Assembly (NCBI GenBank): GCA_964605975.1
Contig: CAZSER010000034.1
Coordinates: 1-7,783 of the forward strand
From: JBAYHA01 sp964605975
GTDB taxonomy: Bacteria > Patescibacteriota > Patescibacteriia > UBA11705 > JABHMO01
Direction: 5' to 3'
Length of the DNA: 7,783 nucleotides
Part shown: positions 1-6,834 of the stretch, in pieces
Layout: each line of letters starts with the position of its first letter
Position numbering within the stretch: the first letter of the stretch is position 1
Program-made: the position numbers and the translations under genes
The notes under the pieces: generated by a model
Seen by the model: only the letters and a program-made list of their open reading frames with translations
The model's database searches: none
What the model was told of the DNA's origin: nothing

Positions 1-849
1 CTTTCTGGCGGAGAGAGTGGCATTTGTGCACCACCTAAAAATTCCGTTTTAGATTATTGCGGAATAACAACAAACAAAAATCCTCATCCAAATAAAGACG
101 CTTTAATTCAGAAATTCAAAGATTATGCGGCCTGTGGTGATTTTAATTACAACCTACTAATGGGAATGGCAGAACATGAGTCAGGATTTAAACCAGGATT
201 AGTAAACTGTTCCTGCTTTAAAGGACTCTTTCAATTTAAAAATGACACCTGGACATCCACAATTAAAATGGGACTGCCAAACTCTCCAGAGTTCTATCTA
301 TCTCAACTTCAGCTTGACACCTCTCCTCTCTCAAAAAACGACCTCCGCTTATTCAACGATGATCTACAGACATTAGGCATGATGACAGCTATTATTTCTG
401 CTAAAGAAAAAATTGAAACTATCTGTGGAAGTAAAATGAGTAATCTTAGTGATGGAGATATCGCAACCTTGTTGTATTTATATCATAATAGCGGAACTGG
501 AACATTAGGACAAACCCTAAATAACGGTGGATGTAATGGTGGAGAAAACATTGAAAAAGCCATTGCTAACGCTTGGATGAACATAATCTCTTCTCGTTGT
601 AAAAAAAATGCTTTCGATAAGGGAAAATCTGTTTGTACTGCTGGAGATGGCGGATATCAAAACGATAAGTGGACAGGTGGACAATACAAAAACATGGAAG
701 AAGCCAAAGCTGGTGGACTTATGTTTGGAGAAGGAAAAGCACGATCGGTAAGAAAAGCAGGAGAAGCAAGAGTTATAAACAAATATAAAGCTAAAAATTT
801 ATTTGAAGCTGTTCCTGATGCAGGGAATTGTCCTATTCAATTAAAATAA
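1..849 (+). CDS. Lytic transglycosylase/lysozyme-fold protein, 5'-truncated
   Basis: This is probably a cell-wall-cleaving enzyme acting on peptidoglycan outside the membrane. The frame is open from base 1 to a TAA at 847-849, so 282 residues are visible and the true start lies left of the window. The first ATG in frame (160) would cut into the catalytic motif and is not the start. Numbering from the edge, residues 57-63 (AEHESGF) match the catalytic-glutamate motif of SLT-type enzymes, with E60 the likely acid. GLFQF (75-79) matches the conserved GLMQ-type segment, and YHNSGTG matches the YNAG-type segment further on. Ten cysteines are visible (9, 20, 45, 70, 72, 142, 178, 200, 212, 276), far more than in the neighbours, which suggests disulfides and export; any signal peptide is off-window. 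radA follows 13 nt downstream, probably on the same transcript. A role in a type IV secretion or pilus machine is possible but cannot be shown here. The fold is fairly sure, the substrate is inferred. Confidence 0.75.
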   Translation, partial: LSGGESGICAPPKNSVLDYCGITTNKNPHPNKDALIQKFKDYAACGDFNYNLLMGMAEHESGFKPGLVNCSCFKGLFQFKNDTWTSTIKMGLPNSPEFYLSQLQLDTSPLSKNDLRLFNDDLQTLGMMTAIISAKEKIETICGSKMSNLSDGDIATLLYLYHNSGTGTLGQTLNNGGCNGGENIEKAIANAWMNIISSRCKKNAFDKGKSVCTAGDGGYQNDKWTGGQYKNMEEAKAGGLMFGEGKARSVRKAGEARVINKYKAKNLFEAVPDAGNCPIQLK

Positions 850-862
850 AATTTTTCTCCTT

Positions 863-2200
863 ATGTCATCCACCGTCTTTTCTTGTACCAATTGCGACTC
901 TCAATTCCCTAAATGGTCAGGGCGATGTTTAAATTGTGGCCAATGGGGGACTTTGCAAGAGGTTTCTTTTTCCAAACAAACAGAAAAAAATAAAAAATTT
1001 TTACCATTTAATAGTAAAACAATAATTGATTTTGAAAAAATAAAAAACGAAGAAATCCCTCGCCTACCAACGGGAATTTCTGAATTTGATCAACTGTTGG
1101 GCGGTGGATTAGTTCGTGGTAGTTTAATTTTACTTGGTGGAGAACCTGGTGTTGGCAAGTCAACTTTGGTGACCCAAGTCTTACATAATTTATCCCAAAA
1201 AAATCTTTCCTTACTTTATATTTCCGGAGAAGAATCGGCCGAACAAGTAAAAATCCGCAGTGAACGATTAGGATATAATGGCAAGAACTTAAAATTCATG
1301 TCCGAAACGGAAACTGCTCAAATATGTTCTGCCATTGAAAATATTAAACCGGACTTAGCAATTGTCGATTCAATTCAAACTATTCGCAATACCGAAAATA
1401 ATGGTGAACAAGGCTCCGTTAGTCAAATTCGTTCTGCCACCGGCGAAATTATGACCGTAGCCAAAAAAACTGGCGTTCCGGTAATTATTATTGGTCATGT
1501 CACAAAAGATGGCTCCGTTGCCGGACCCAAAACTTTGGAACATTTAGTAGATGTGGTTATTTATCTAGAAGGTGAAAAATTTCAAGATCTCCGAATCATC
1601 CGAGCAAGCAAAAATAGATTTGGAAATACCAATGAAATTGGTGTTTTTGAAATGACGGAAAAAGGCCTGCTAGAAATATCCGACCCCAGTAAAATTTTTC
1701 TTTATGAAAATTTAGAAAATATTGCGGGAACAGTAATTTCCGCCACGATTGAAGGTTCTCGTGCTTTTCTTATTGAAATTCAAGCCTTGGTAACCCCGAC
1801 CGTATTTGGTTATCCCCAAAGAAAAAGTTCCGGATTTGATCTCAACAGACTACAAATGTTATCAGCCGTTTTGTGGCGAAGAGCTAACTTAAATTTAGGA
1901 AATCAAGATATTCATTTAAATATCGTCGGCGGATTAAAAGCGGATGAACCGGCCATGGATTTACCGGTGGCGTTAGCAATATACTCTTCCCTTAAAAATA
2001 TCCCTCAAAACCGCCAAACGGTAACCTTTGGAGAAGTTGGGCTGGGAGGAGAAGTTCGTCCCGTCACAAAAATTGAAAAAAGATTATCAGAAGCCAAAAA
2101 ATTGGGTTTTACCTCCGCGATTGTACCCGAAATGAAAATTGATAAAGATTTTGGATTAAAAATTACCAAAATAAAAAATATCCGAGATATTTTAAAGTAA
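863..2200 (+). CDS. radA: DNA repair protein RadA (Sms), branch-migration ATPase
   Basis: RadA is a cytoplasmic RecA-like hexameric ATPase that extends and processes recombination intermediates during homologous recombination. The 445 residues are close to the usual 450-460, so the gene is complete. The domains appear in order. First is a four-cysteine zinc finger (C8, C11, C22, C25) with the conserved W-x-G-x-C spacing. The RecA-type ATPase core follows, with Walker A GGEPGVGKST at 92-101 and the Walker B strand IVDS at 167-170. The RadA signature KNRFG is at 250-254. Last is a Lon-protease-like domain (about 285-445) that carries DLPVALAI instead of the Lon catalytic serine motif, as is normal for RadA. 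The ATG at 863 puts the zinc finger at the expected N-terminal distance. There is no Shine-Dalgarno; the leader is A/T-rich and contains TTTCTCCTT. It probably shares a transcript with the transglycosylase gene 13 nt upstream and ends at a hairpin shared with convergent recG. Confidence 0.97.
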   Translation: MSSTVFSCTNCDSQFPKWSGRCLNCGQWGTLQEVSFSKQTEKNKKFLPFNSKTIIDFEKIKNEEIPRLPTGISEFDQLLGGGLVRGSLILLGGEPGVGKSTLVTQVLHNLSQKNLSLLYISGEESAEQVKIRSERLGYNGKNLKFMSETETAQICSAIENIKPDLAIVDSIQTIRNTENNGEQGSVSQIRSATGEIMTVAKKTGVPVIIIGHVTKDGSVAGPKTLEHLVDVVIYLEGEKFQDLRIIRASKNRFGNTNEIGVFEMTEKGLLEISDPSKIFLYENLENIAGTVISATIEGSRAFLIEIQALVTPTVFGYPQRKSSGFDLNRLQMLSAVLWRRANLNLGNQDIHLNIVGGLKADEPAMDLPVALAIYSSLKNIPQNRQTVTFGEVGLGGEVRPVTKIEKRLSEAKKLGFTSAIVPEMKIDKDFGLKITKIKNIRDILK

Positions 2201-2203
2201 AAA

Positions 2204-2251
2204 TTGAATAAACAAAAAAAACGGACAAACACCGTTTTTTTGTTTATTCAA
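2204..2251. terminator. Bidirectional intrinsic terminator between radA and recG
   Basis: An inverted repeat starts 4 nt after the radA stop. The arms are 2204-2224 and 2232-2251 around a 7-nt loop (ACAAACA). Ten base pairs at the base (TTGAATAAAC with GTTTATTCAA) are followed by an A8/T7 tract with one bulged A and a CGG/CCG cap next to the loop. The T-run on each strand serves transcripts from either side. The recG stop codon (2244-2246) lies inside the 3' arm, so recG translation ends within the stem. A shared terminator between convergent genes is the natural reading. Confidence 0.8.
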
Positions 2252-4289
2252 AATGATTAACCACAAAAACTTTTTGTAATCGACGACTCAATTCAGCGCT
2301 TAGATTATTTTCGCTAACAACTCTTTGCGCTTCTTTTTGAGCTAATTCAATAAGTTCGCTATCTTGTAAATCCAGGTTTTGTAAATCAGAAAATCCCGAT
2401 TGTATTTGTCCATAAACTTCTCCAGCTCCACGAAGTTGTAAATCAATTTCCGCTAAAGCAAAACCATCTGCTAACTTTTCTAAATAACGCAATCTTTTTT
2501 GAGTTGATAATAACTGATTATCACTAAATAAAAAACAAAAAGATTGAAACTCTCCCCTGCCCACTCGTCCTCTAAATTGATGCAACTGCGCCAAACCAAA
2601 ACGATCTGCCCCTTCAATCATCATAATTGTGGCATTAGGAATATCAATTCCCACTTCAATAACGGAAGTGGAAACCAAAATTTGACTTTCATTTCGAGCA
2701 AACCTGGTCATAACCTCTTCCTTCTCTGTTGCTTTCATTTTTCCATGTAAAAGATCTACCGAAAAATCAGAGAAAATTTCTTTTTTTAATTTCTCATATT
2801 CCTGCTTGACTGATTTAACCCCCAAACTATCAGAAGGATCAATCAAGGGACAAATAACAAAAACTTGACGACCTTCCTTTATTTGTTGTTGAATAAAATC
2901 ATAAACAGAGAAACGATCACTTTCTATAACAAACTGTGTTTTTATCGGCAATCTATTTCTTGGTTTATTTTTAATAATTGATAACTCTAAATCTCCAAAA
3001 GCAGTTAACGCCAAAGTTCTAGGTATTGGCGTTGCCGTCATCGACAAAAAATGAGGAGTAAAACTTTGCTCTCCGCGTAAACTTAAATTTTTCCGTTGTT
3101 TAACACCAAAACGATGCTGTTCATCAACAACAACCAAAGCCAAATCTTTTATCTTGACATTTTCACTCAAAATAGCATGTGTTCCAATTAACAAATCAAC
3201 CGCCCCTTCGGCAAGTAATTTTAACAATCTATTTTTTGTTATTTTTTCTTTGTTTAAAAATTTTTGCGCCGAACTAAAAAGAGCAATTCGCCAATTTTCA
3301 TCTGAAAAAAATTTTTGGACCGTTTCAAAATGTTGTTTTGCCAAAATTTCCGTTGGCGCCAAAACGGCGACCTTGCAACCATTTTTAATTACATTCAAAA
3401 CCGCAATAGACATTACTACTGTTTTTCCAGAGCCAACATCGCCATTAAGCAATCTATTCATTGGCCGTTCTTTTTCTAAATCTTGTAAAATCTCCCAAGC
3501 GCATTTTTTTTGATCAATGGTCAATTCAAATGGCAAGGAAGCAACATAATCCCGTGTTGGTTTTTCTAAAAATTTAATTGGCCAAGAATTCGCCTTTTCA
3601 TTTTCTTTTTTGGACTTTTGAATAAAAATCTGACGCAAAAAAAGTCGGTCAAAACTTAATCTTTTTTGTGCTTTTTTTAATAACAAAAAATTAGTTGGAA
3701 AATGAATTTCCCGCAAAGCCTCTGGCAAAGTTAACATTTTTTCTTGATGTAAAAAACTTTCTGCCAAAATTTCTGGATAATCTTTTAGTTGTGTCAATGC
3801 CGTTTTAACTAAAAATCTTAACTGTTTCTCTGTAAGCCCCGCTGTTAAGTGATATACCGGAACAATTCTAGCCGTATGTGTGGTTTCTTGGCGATATTTT
3901 TCATAATCTGGACTAGTCATCTGCATTTTGTTTTGATCAAATGAACCAGAAAAGTAATATTCATCACCAACGGTAATAACTTTACTCAAAAAAGGCTGGT
4001 TAAACCAAACAATTTTAATTGTCCCCGTAGCATCAGAAACCAACGCTTCGGTAATAAATTTTTTGGTTCGAAAACTTTTCTTGGTAGCAATCATCATCAC
4101 CTTGGCACAAATAGTTGTTGCTTGAAAATTTTGCAGTTCGGAAATTTTATTTATTTGGCTCCAGTCTTCATAACGAAAAGGTAAATAAAAAAGTAAATCT
4201 TCAACAGTCTTGAGATTTAGAATTTTTAATCTTGACGCCGTAGTTTTACCCACCCGACCAAGTTCAGAAATGGATGTTTGCAAATTCAT
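2244..4289 (-). CDS. recG: ATP-dependent DNA helicase RecG
   Basis: RecG is a cytoplasmic superfamily 2 double-stranded DNA translocase that regresses stalled replication forks and migrates Holliday junctions. The 681 residues match the family (about 680-690). A helix-hairpin-helix-like N-terminus (about 9-42) is followed by the OB-fold wedge domain (about 55-130). The helicase motifs follow: Walker A GDVGSGKT (283-290), APTEILA (311-317), DEQH (389-392, the RecG form of the DEAD box), SMTATPIPRT (416-425), STSVIEVGIDIP (540-551) and QFRGRVGRG (571-579). The C-terminal TRG region is recognisable (R620 to G632) but reads GQIQSG where relatives usually have GTRQSG or GVKQSG. The ATG at 4289 gives the standard N-terminus; no Shine-Dalgarno precedes it. 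Its last codons and stop lie in the terminator shared with convergent radA. Upstream, typA ends 110 nt away with its own terminator, and a candidate extended -10 promoter lies between, so recG is probably transcribed by itself. Confidence 0.97.
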   Translation of the reverse strand: MNLQTSISELGRVGKTTASRLKILNLKTVEDLLFYLPFRYEDWSQINKISELQNFQATTICAKVMMIATKKSFRTKKFITEALVSDATGTIKIVWFNQPFLSKVITVGDEYYFSGSFDQNKMQMTSPDYEKYRQETTHTARIVPVYHLTAGLTEKQLRFLVKTALTQLKDYPEILAESFLHQEKMLTLPEALREIHFPTNFLLLKKAQKRLSFDRLFLRQIFIQKSKKENEKANSWPIKFLEKPTRDYVASLPFELTIDQKKCAWEILQDLEKERPMNRLLNGDVGSGKTVVMSIAVLNVIKNGCKVAVLAPTEILAKQHFETVQKFFSDENWRIALFSSAQKFLNKEKITKNRLLKLLAEGAVDLLIGTHAILSENVKIKDLALVVVDEQHRFGVKQRKNLSLRGEQSFTPHFLSMTATPIPRTLALTAFGDLELSIIKNKPRNRLPIKTQFVIESDRFSVYDFIQQQIKEGRQVFVICPLIDPSDSLGVKSVKQEYEKLKKEIFSDFSVDLLHGKMKATEKEEVMTRFARNESQILVSTSVIEVGIDIPNATIMMIEGADRFGLAQLHQFRGRVGRGEFQSFCFLFSDNQLLSTQKRLRYLEKLADGFALAEIDLQLRGAGEVYGQIQSGFSDLQNLDLQDSELIELAQKEAQRVVSENNLSAELSRRLQKVFVVNHFE

Positions 4290-4344
4290 TATAAGTTATT
4301 AAATATTTTTACTTTATAAAAAATAATTACTTTTCTTTTATTTT

Positions 4345-4355
4345 ATTTTACCATA
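4345..4355 (-). promoter_or_regulatory. Candidate extended -10 promoter for recG
   Basis: Read on the minus strand, TATGGTAAAAT fits an extended -10 element (TGn followed by TAAAAT at 4350-4345). The expected start of transcription is near 4338, giving a leader of about 48 nt to the recG ATG. It sits just past the typA terminator, where a recG promoter would be expected. No good -35 is present at 17 nt (only a T-run from the terminator), and in such AT-rich DNA a match like this can arise by chance. Confidence 0.4.
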
Positions 4356-4364
4356 AAATTCAGA

Positions 4365-4396
4365 AACAAAAAAACGGCATTACCCGTTTTTTTGTT
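4365..4396 (-). terminator. Intrinsic terminator after typA
   Basis: A perfect 13-bp inverted repeat (4365-4377 with 4384-4396) surrounds a 6-nt loop, beginning 3 nt past the typA stop codon. The cap is CGG/CCG, flanked by an A7/T7 tract and AAC/GTT. In the typA direction the stem ends in a run of seven T followed by GTTTC. The design is nearly identical to the radA/recG terminator, including the short GC cap beside the loop. It separates typA from recG. Confidence 0.8.
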
Positions 4397-4399
4397 ATT

Positions 4400-6184
4400 T
4401 TAATCTTCAAATCTTTCTCTTTTTCTTTTTGATTCCTCACCATTTTTTCGTAATCTTACAGATTTTGGAGTAACTTCTAAATACTCGTCTTCATTCATAA
4501 TTGCCAGTCCAATTTCCAAACTAAGAGTCATTGGGGGAGTAAGTTTTACGCCCTCGTCAGCATTAGATGATCTCATATTAGTTAAATGTTTTCCTTTGAC
4601 CGGATTAACTGTCATATCATTTTCCTTGCTGGTATTACCAATAACCATTCCATCATAAACTTCATCACCGGGCGCAACATATAAATTTCCACGATTTTGT
4701 AAATTCGCCAAAGAATAGGCCAAAGCCTTTCCTGTCGCCATACTTACCATTGCTCCATATTCACTTTTTTCTACTTCCCCCGCATAAGGCTTAAAATCTA
4801 AAAACCGAGAACAAAGAATTCCTTCTCCTTTGGTATCCGTAATAAACTCATTGCGATATCCAAGTAATCCTCTGGTCGGAATTTCAAAAATCAAACGGGA
4901 CTGTCCATTTTGGTTTTTTATATTTACCAACTGACCTCTTCTTTTTGATATTTTCTCGATAACAATACCAGAAAACTCTTCGGGAATGTCTACCGTTGTT
5001 TCTTCAAAAGGCTCACAATCAACACCATCAATTTTTTTGATGATTACTTGTGGTTGAGAAACCTGTAATTCATAACTTTCTCGACGCAAATTTTCTAACA
5101 AAATTCCAATATGTAATTCACCTCTTCCGCTTACTCGGAAAAAAGCGGGATCGCTAAAATCGATTTTTAAACCAACATTAACTTCTAACTCTTTTTCCAA
5201 TCTTTCTCTAATTTGTCTACTGGTCACATACTTCCCTTCCCTTCCGGCAAAAGGAGAATTATTTACCAAAAAATTAACAGTAATTGTTGGTTCGTCAATT
5301 TTAATCGCCGGCAAAGATTCTTGATCTACTGATTCACAAATAGTATCTCCAATATAAATATCAGGTAAACCGGCCAATAAAATAATATCCCCCGCCTCTG
5401 CTTCATTAACCTCTTGTCTTTTTAGTCCTTGAAAAGTAAATATCTTGGTAATTTTTCCAATACTGTTTTCACCTTTGCCATTTTTGACTACTACGGATTG
5501 AGCCTGTTTTATTTTGCCGGAATAAACACGACAAATAGCACACCTACCCAAATAGTTATCATAAGCCAAATTAAAAGGTTGCGCTCTCATTATTTCATTT
5601 TTTAAATTACTCTCTACTGGGTTTACTTTTTCCAAAATCAAATCCAATAATGGAAATAAATTATCGCTATCTTCTTCCAAAGTCCTTTTGGCAAAACCTT
5701 GACGACTGGAAGCAAAAACAAAAGGAAAATCTAACTGCTCATCATTAGCACCCAAATCCAAGAAAAGTTCATACACCATTTCTTGAACTTCCAATGGTCG
5801 TGCTGCTGGTTTATCAATTTTATTTATGACCACAATCGGCTTCAAACCAAGTTCCAATGATTTTTTCAAAACAAATTTTGTTTGAGGCATTGGTCCTTCT
5901 TGTGCATCAACCACTAATAGAACAGAATCAATAGAACGCAAAATTCGCTCTACTTCAGAACTAAAATCAGCATGACCGGGAGTATCAACAATGTTTATTT
6001 TGGTTTCTTTGTAAAAAATAGAAGCATTTTTACTATAAATAGTAATTCCTCGCTCCTGTTCAAGCGCATTACTGTCCATAGTCACCGTTTCATCAGTCAT
6101 CCCAGTTTGACGCATAATAGCATCCGTCAAAGTAGTTTTTCCATGATCAACGTGAGCAATAATAGCAATATTCCTAATTTCCAT
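4400..6184 (-). CDS. typA: Translational GTPase TypA/BipA
   Basis: TypA (BipA) is a ribosome-associated GTPase of the EF-G/LepA superfamily involved in 50S subunit assembly and growth under stress or cold. The 594 residues are near the usual 600-615. G motifs are in order: G1 AHVDHGKTT (10-18), G2 ERGIT (44-48), G3 DTPGH (67-71), G4 NKID (121-124) and a G5-like FASS (157-160). A beta-barrel domain II (about 200-290) and an EF-G-like domain with GRGELHIG (353-360) follow. The C-terminal domain specific to TypA contains KHLTNMRSS and a LTPP motif (about 542-561), which separates it from LepA and EF-G. The tail is short and strongly basic (KRKRER). The ATG at 6184 gives the exact family N-terminus (MEIRNIAIIAHVDHGK). 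There is no Shine-Dalgarno; the six bases before ATG are all T. A strong sigma-70-like promoter lies in the 107-nt gap behind the rnk gene and a terminator follows directly, so typA can be its own unit. Confidence 0.97.
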   Translation of the reverse strand: MEIRNIAIIAHVDHGKTTLTDAIMRQTGMTDETVTMDSNALEQERGITIYSKNASIFYKETKINIVDTPGHADFSSEVERILRSIDSVLLVVDAQEGPMPQTKFVLKKSLELGLKPIVVINKIDKPAARPLEVQEMVYELFLDLGANDEQLDFPFVFASSRQGFAKRTLEEDSDNLFPLLDLILEKVNPVESNLKNEIMRAQPFNLAYDNYLGRCAICRVYSGKIKQAQSVVVKNGKGENSIGKITKIFTFQGLKRQEVNEAEAGDIILLAGLPDIYIGDTICESVDQESLPAIKIDEPTITVNFLVNNSPFAGREGKYVTSRQIRERLEKELEVNVGLKIDFSDPAFFRVSGRGELHIGILLENLRRESYELQVSQPQVIIKKIDGVDCEPFEETTVDIPEEFSGIVIEKISKRRGQLVNIKNQNGQSRLIFEIPTRGLLGYRNEFITDTKGEGILCSRFLDFKPYAGEVEKSEYGAMVSMATGKALAYSLANLQNRGNLYVAPGDEVYDGMVIGNTSKENDMTVNPVKGKHLTNMRSSNADEGVKLTPPMTLSLEIGLAIMNEDEYLEVTPKSVRLRKNGEESKRKRERFED

Positions 6185-6221
6185 AAAAAATATTCAAATT
6201 TAGCCGTTAATAAGTGAGTAA

Positions 6222-6250
6222 ATAATACATTATAGAAATAAAAAAGTCAA
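6222..6250 (-). promoter_or_regulatory. Sigma-70-type promoter for typA
   Basis: On the minus strand a TTGACT -35 box (6250-6245) is followed after exactly 17 nt by a TATTAT -10 box (6227-6222). Five of six bases match consensus in each box. Transcription should begin near 6215, giving a leader of about 30 nt before the typA ATG at 6184. It is the best promoter match in the window and is correctly placed between rnk and typA. I see no strong terminator between rnk and this promoter, only T-runs and a weak bulged stem, so rnk transcripts may also run into typA. Confidence 0.7.
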
Positions 6251-6291
6251 GCTCCCTACTTTGAAAAGTGAAGTCTAAAAAAACAAAAAAA

Positions 6292-6690
6292 CTACCTCAT
6301 CAAGAATTTTTCGCCCTCGACTGGGTATAAAATTTTTTCAATTAAAATTTTCTTTTCACCTTTTGGGGTTTTTAAAAAGATTGAATGACCAACTTTCTCT
6401 CCCAACAAAGCGCACCCCAAAGGAGATAACACGGAAATTTTACCCTGCGAAAAATCGGCATTTTCAGGAAAAACCAAGGTTAAATTTTTCACTTGATTTG
6501 TCTGCTCATCACGAAAAACAATCTGTGAATTCATAATCACAATATCTTTGACAGTTTTGTTTAAATCAAGAATTGTCGCCCGAGAAAGTTCATTAATCAA
6601 AGCTAGATCTTCGTCAGTATGACCTTCTTTGTTCTGTAAAAGTTCCTTTAATTTTTGATAATCACTTGAAGTAATAAAAATTTTATTCAT
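6292..6690 (-). CDS. rnk: Rnk-type GreA/GreB-family protein (nucleoside diphosphate kinase regulator family)
   Basis: A 132-residue protein of the Rnk branch of the Gre transcription-factor family. E. coli Rnk (136 aa) binds RNA polymerase and was named for its effect on nucleoside diphosphate kinase. The N-terminal part (about 1-45) is too short for the long GreA coiled coil and resembles the short Rnk hairpin. The segment DIVIMNSQIVFRD (49-61) corresponds to the DVVTMNSRVKFRN segment of Rnk. The C-terminal FKBP-like Gre domain is clear from ISVLSPLGCALLGEKVG (84-100) and the following TPKGEKKILIEKI (108-120). Acidic residues D26, E27 and D28 fall at the predicted hairpin tip. The stop is TAG, the only non-TAA stop here. 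The ATG at 6690 has no Shine-Dalgarno and lies 13 nt after the T-tract of a hairpin, an unusual leader. A plain short GreA-like factor is the alternative; the Rnk-like central strand and length favour Rnk. Confidence 0.85.
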   Translation of the reverse strand: MNKIFITSSDYQKLKELLQNKEGHTDEDLALINELSRATILDLNKTVKDIVIMNSQIVFRDEQTNQVKNLTLVFPENADFSQGKISVLSPLGCALLGEKVGHSIFLKTPKGEKKILIEKILYPVEGEKFLMR

Positions 6691-6703
6691 ATTATTGTTA
6701 TTT

Positions 6704-6727
6704 AAAAAAACCGCCGATTAGGCGGTT
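6704..6727 (-). terminator. Hairpin plus T-tract in the rnk leader (terminator or attenuator)
   Basis: A perfect 7-bp stem, AACCGCC with GGCGGTT (6709-6715 and 6721-6727, plus-strand reading) around a 5-nt loop, is followed on the minus strand by a run of seven T (6710-6704, two of them in the stem). This is a textbook intrinsic terminator for minus-strand transcripts. It can end the transcript of the membrane-protein gene, whose stop is 108 nt upstream. However, only 13 nt separate the T-run from the rnk ATG, too little for a promoter with a normal leader, so rnk transcripts must cross it. Confidence 0.75.
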
Positions 6728-6733
6728 CGTTTG

Positions 6734-6771
6734 ATTATATAAAATAAATCAACAAAACAAACCACCGTCAA
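6734..6771 (-). promoter_or_regulatory. Candidate promoter(s) for rnk
   Basis: Two overlapping minus-strand possibilities are visible. One is a TTGACG -35 (6771-6766) with a 17-nt spacer to TTTATT (6748-6743). The other is a perfect TATAAT -10 (6739-6734) whose upstream box is poor (TTTGTT at 16 nt). The first would start near 6736 and the second near 6727, which is the first base of the leader hairpin. Both are upstream of the hairpin with its T-tract and would place it at the very 5' end of the rnk message. Confidence 0.4.
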
Positions 6772-6778
6772 AAGACGG
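6765..6778 (-). terminator. Small hairpin after the membrane-protein gene, possible weak terminator
   Basis: CCGTC and GACGG (6765-6769 and 6774-6778) form a 5-bp GC-rich stem around a 4-nt A loop (T loop on the minus strand). It lies 57 nt past the stop of the membrane-protein gene. On the minus strand it is followed by TGGTTTGTTTTG, which is T-rich but interrupted by G. This is weaker than the other terminators here and overlaps the candidate rnk -35 box, so it could instead influence that promoter. Confidence 0.3.
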
Positions 6779-6834
6779 AGATTAGTGCTATTTTTTGACT
6801 ATTAAAATTATAATTCATAAAAAATAAATACCTA

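Noticed and set aside
160..849. ATG at 160 as the start of the transglycosylase gene
   Set aside because: The frame is open back to base 1 with protein-like sequence, and this start would fall six residues before the catalytic Glu, removing the N-terminal part of the fold.
2005..6217. Short open frames opposite radA, recG and typA (2005-2232 -, 2544-2750 +, 3154-3513 +, 5972-6217 +)
   Set aside because: Each lies antisense to a clearly conserved gene, has low-complexity or unremarkable translation, and shows no domain or start signal of its own.
6229..6250. Perfect TATAAT (6234-6229) as the typA -10 box
   Set aside because: It lies only 10 nt from the TTGACT box. The TATTAT at 6227-6222 has the ideal 17-nt spacing.
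6235..6291. Terminator between rnk and typA
   Set aside because: T-runs follow the rnk stop without a hairpin, and the only stem (TCAAAG with CTTGA) is short and bulged and overlaps the typA -35 box.
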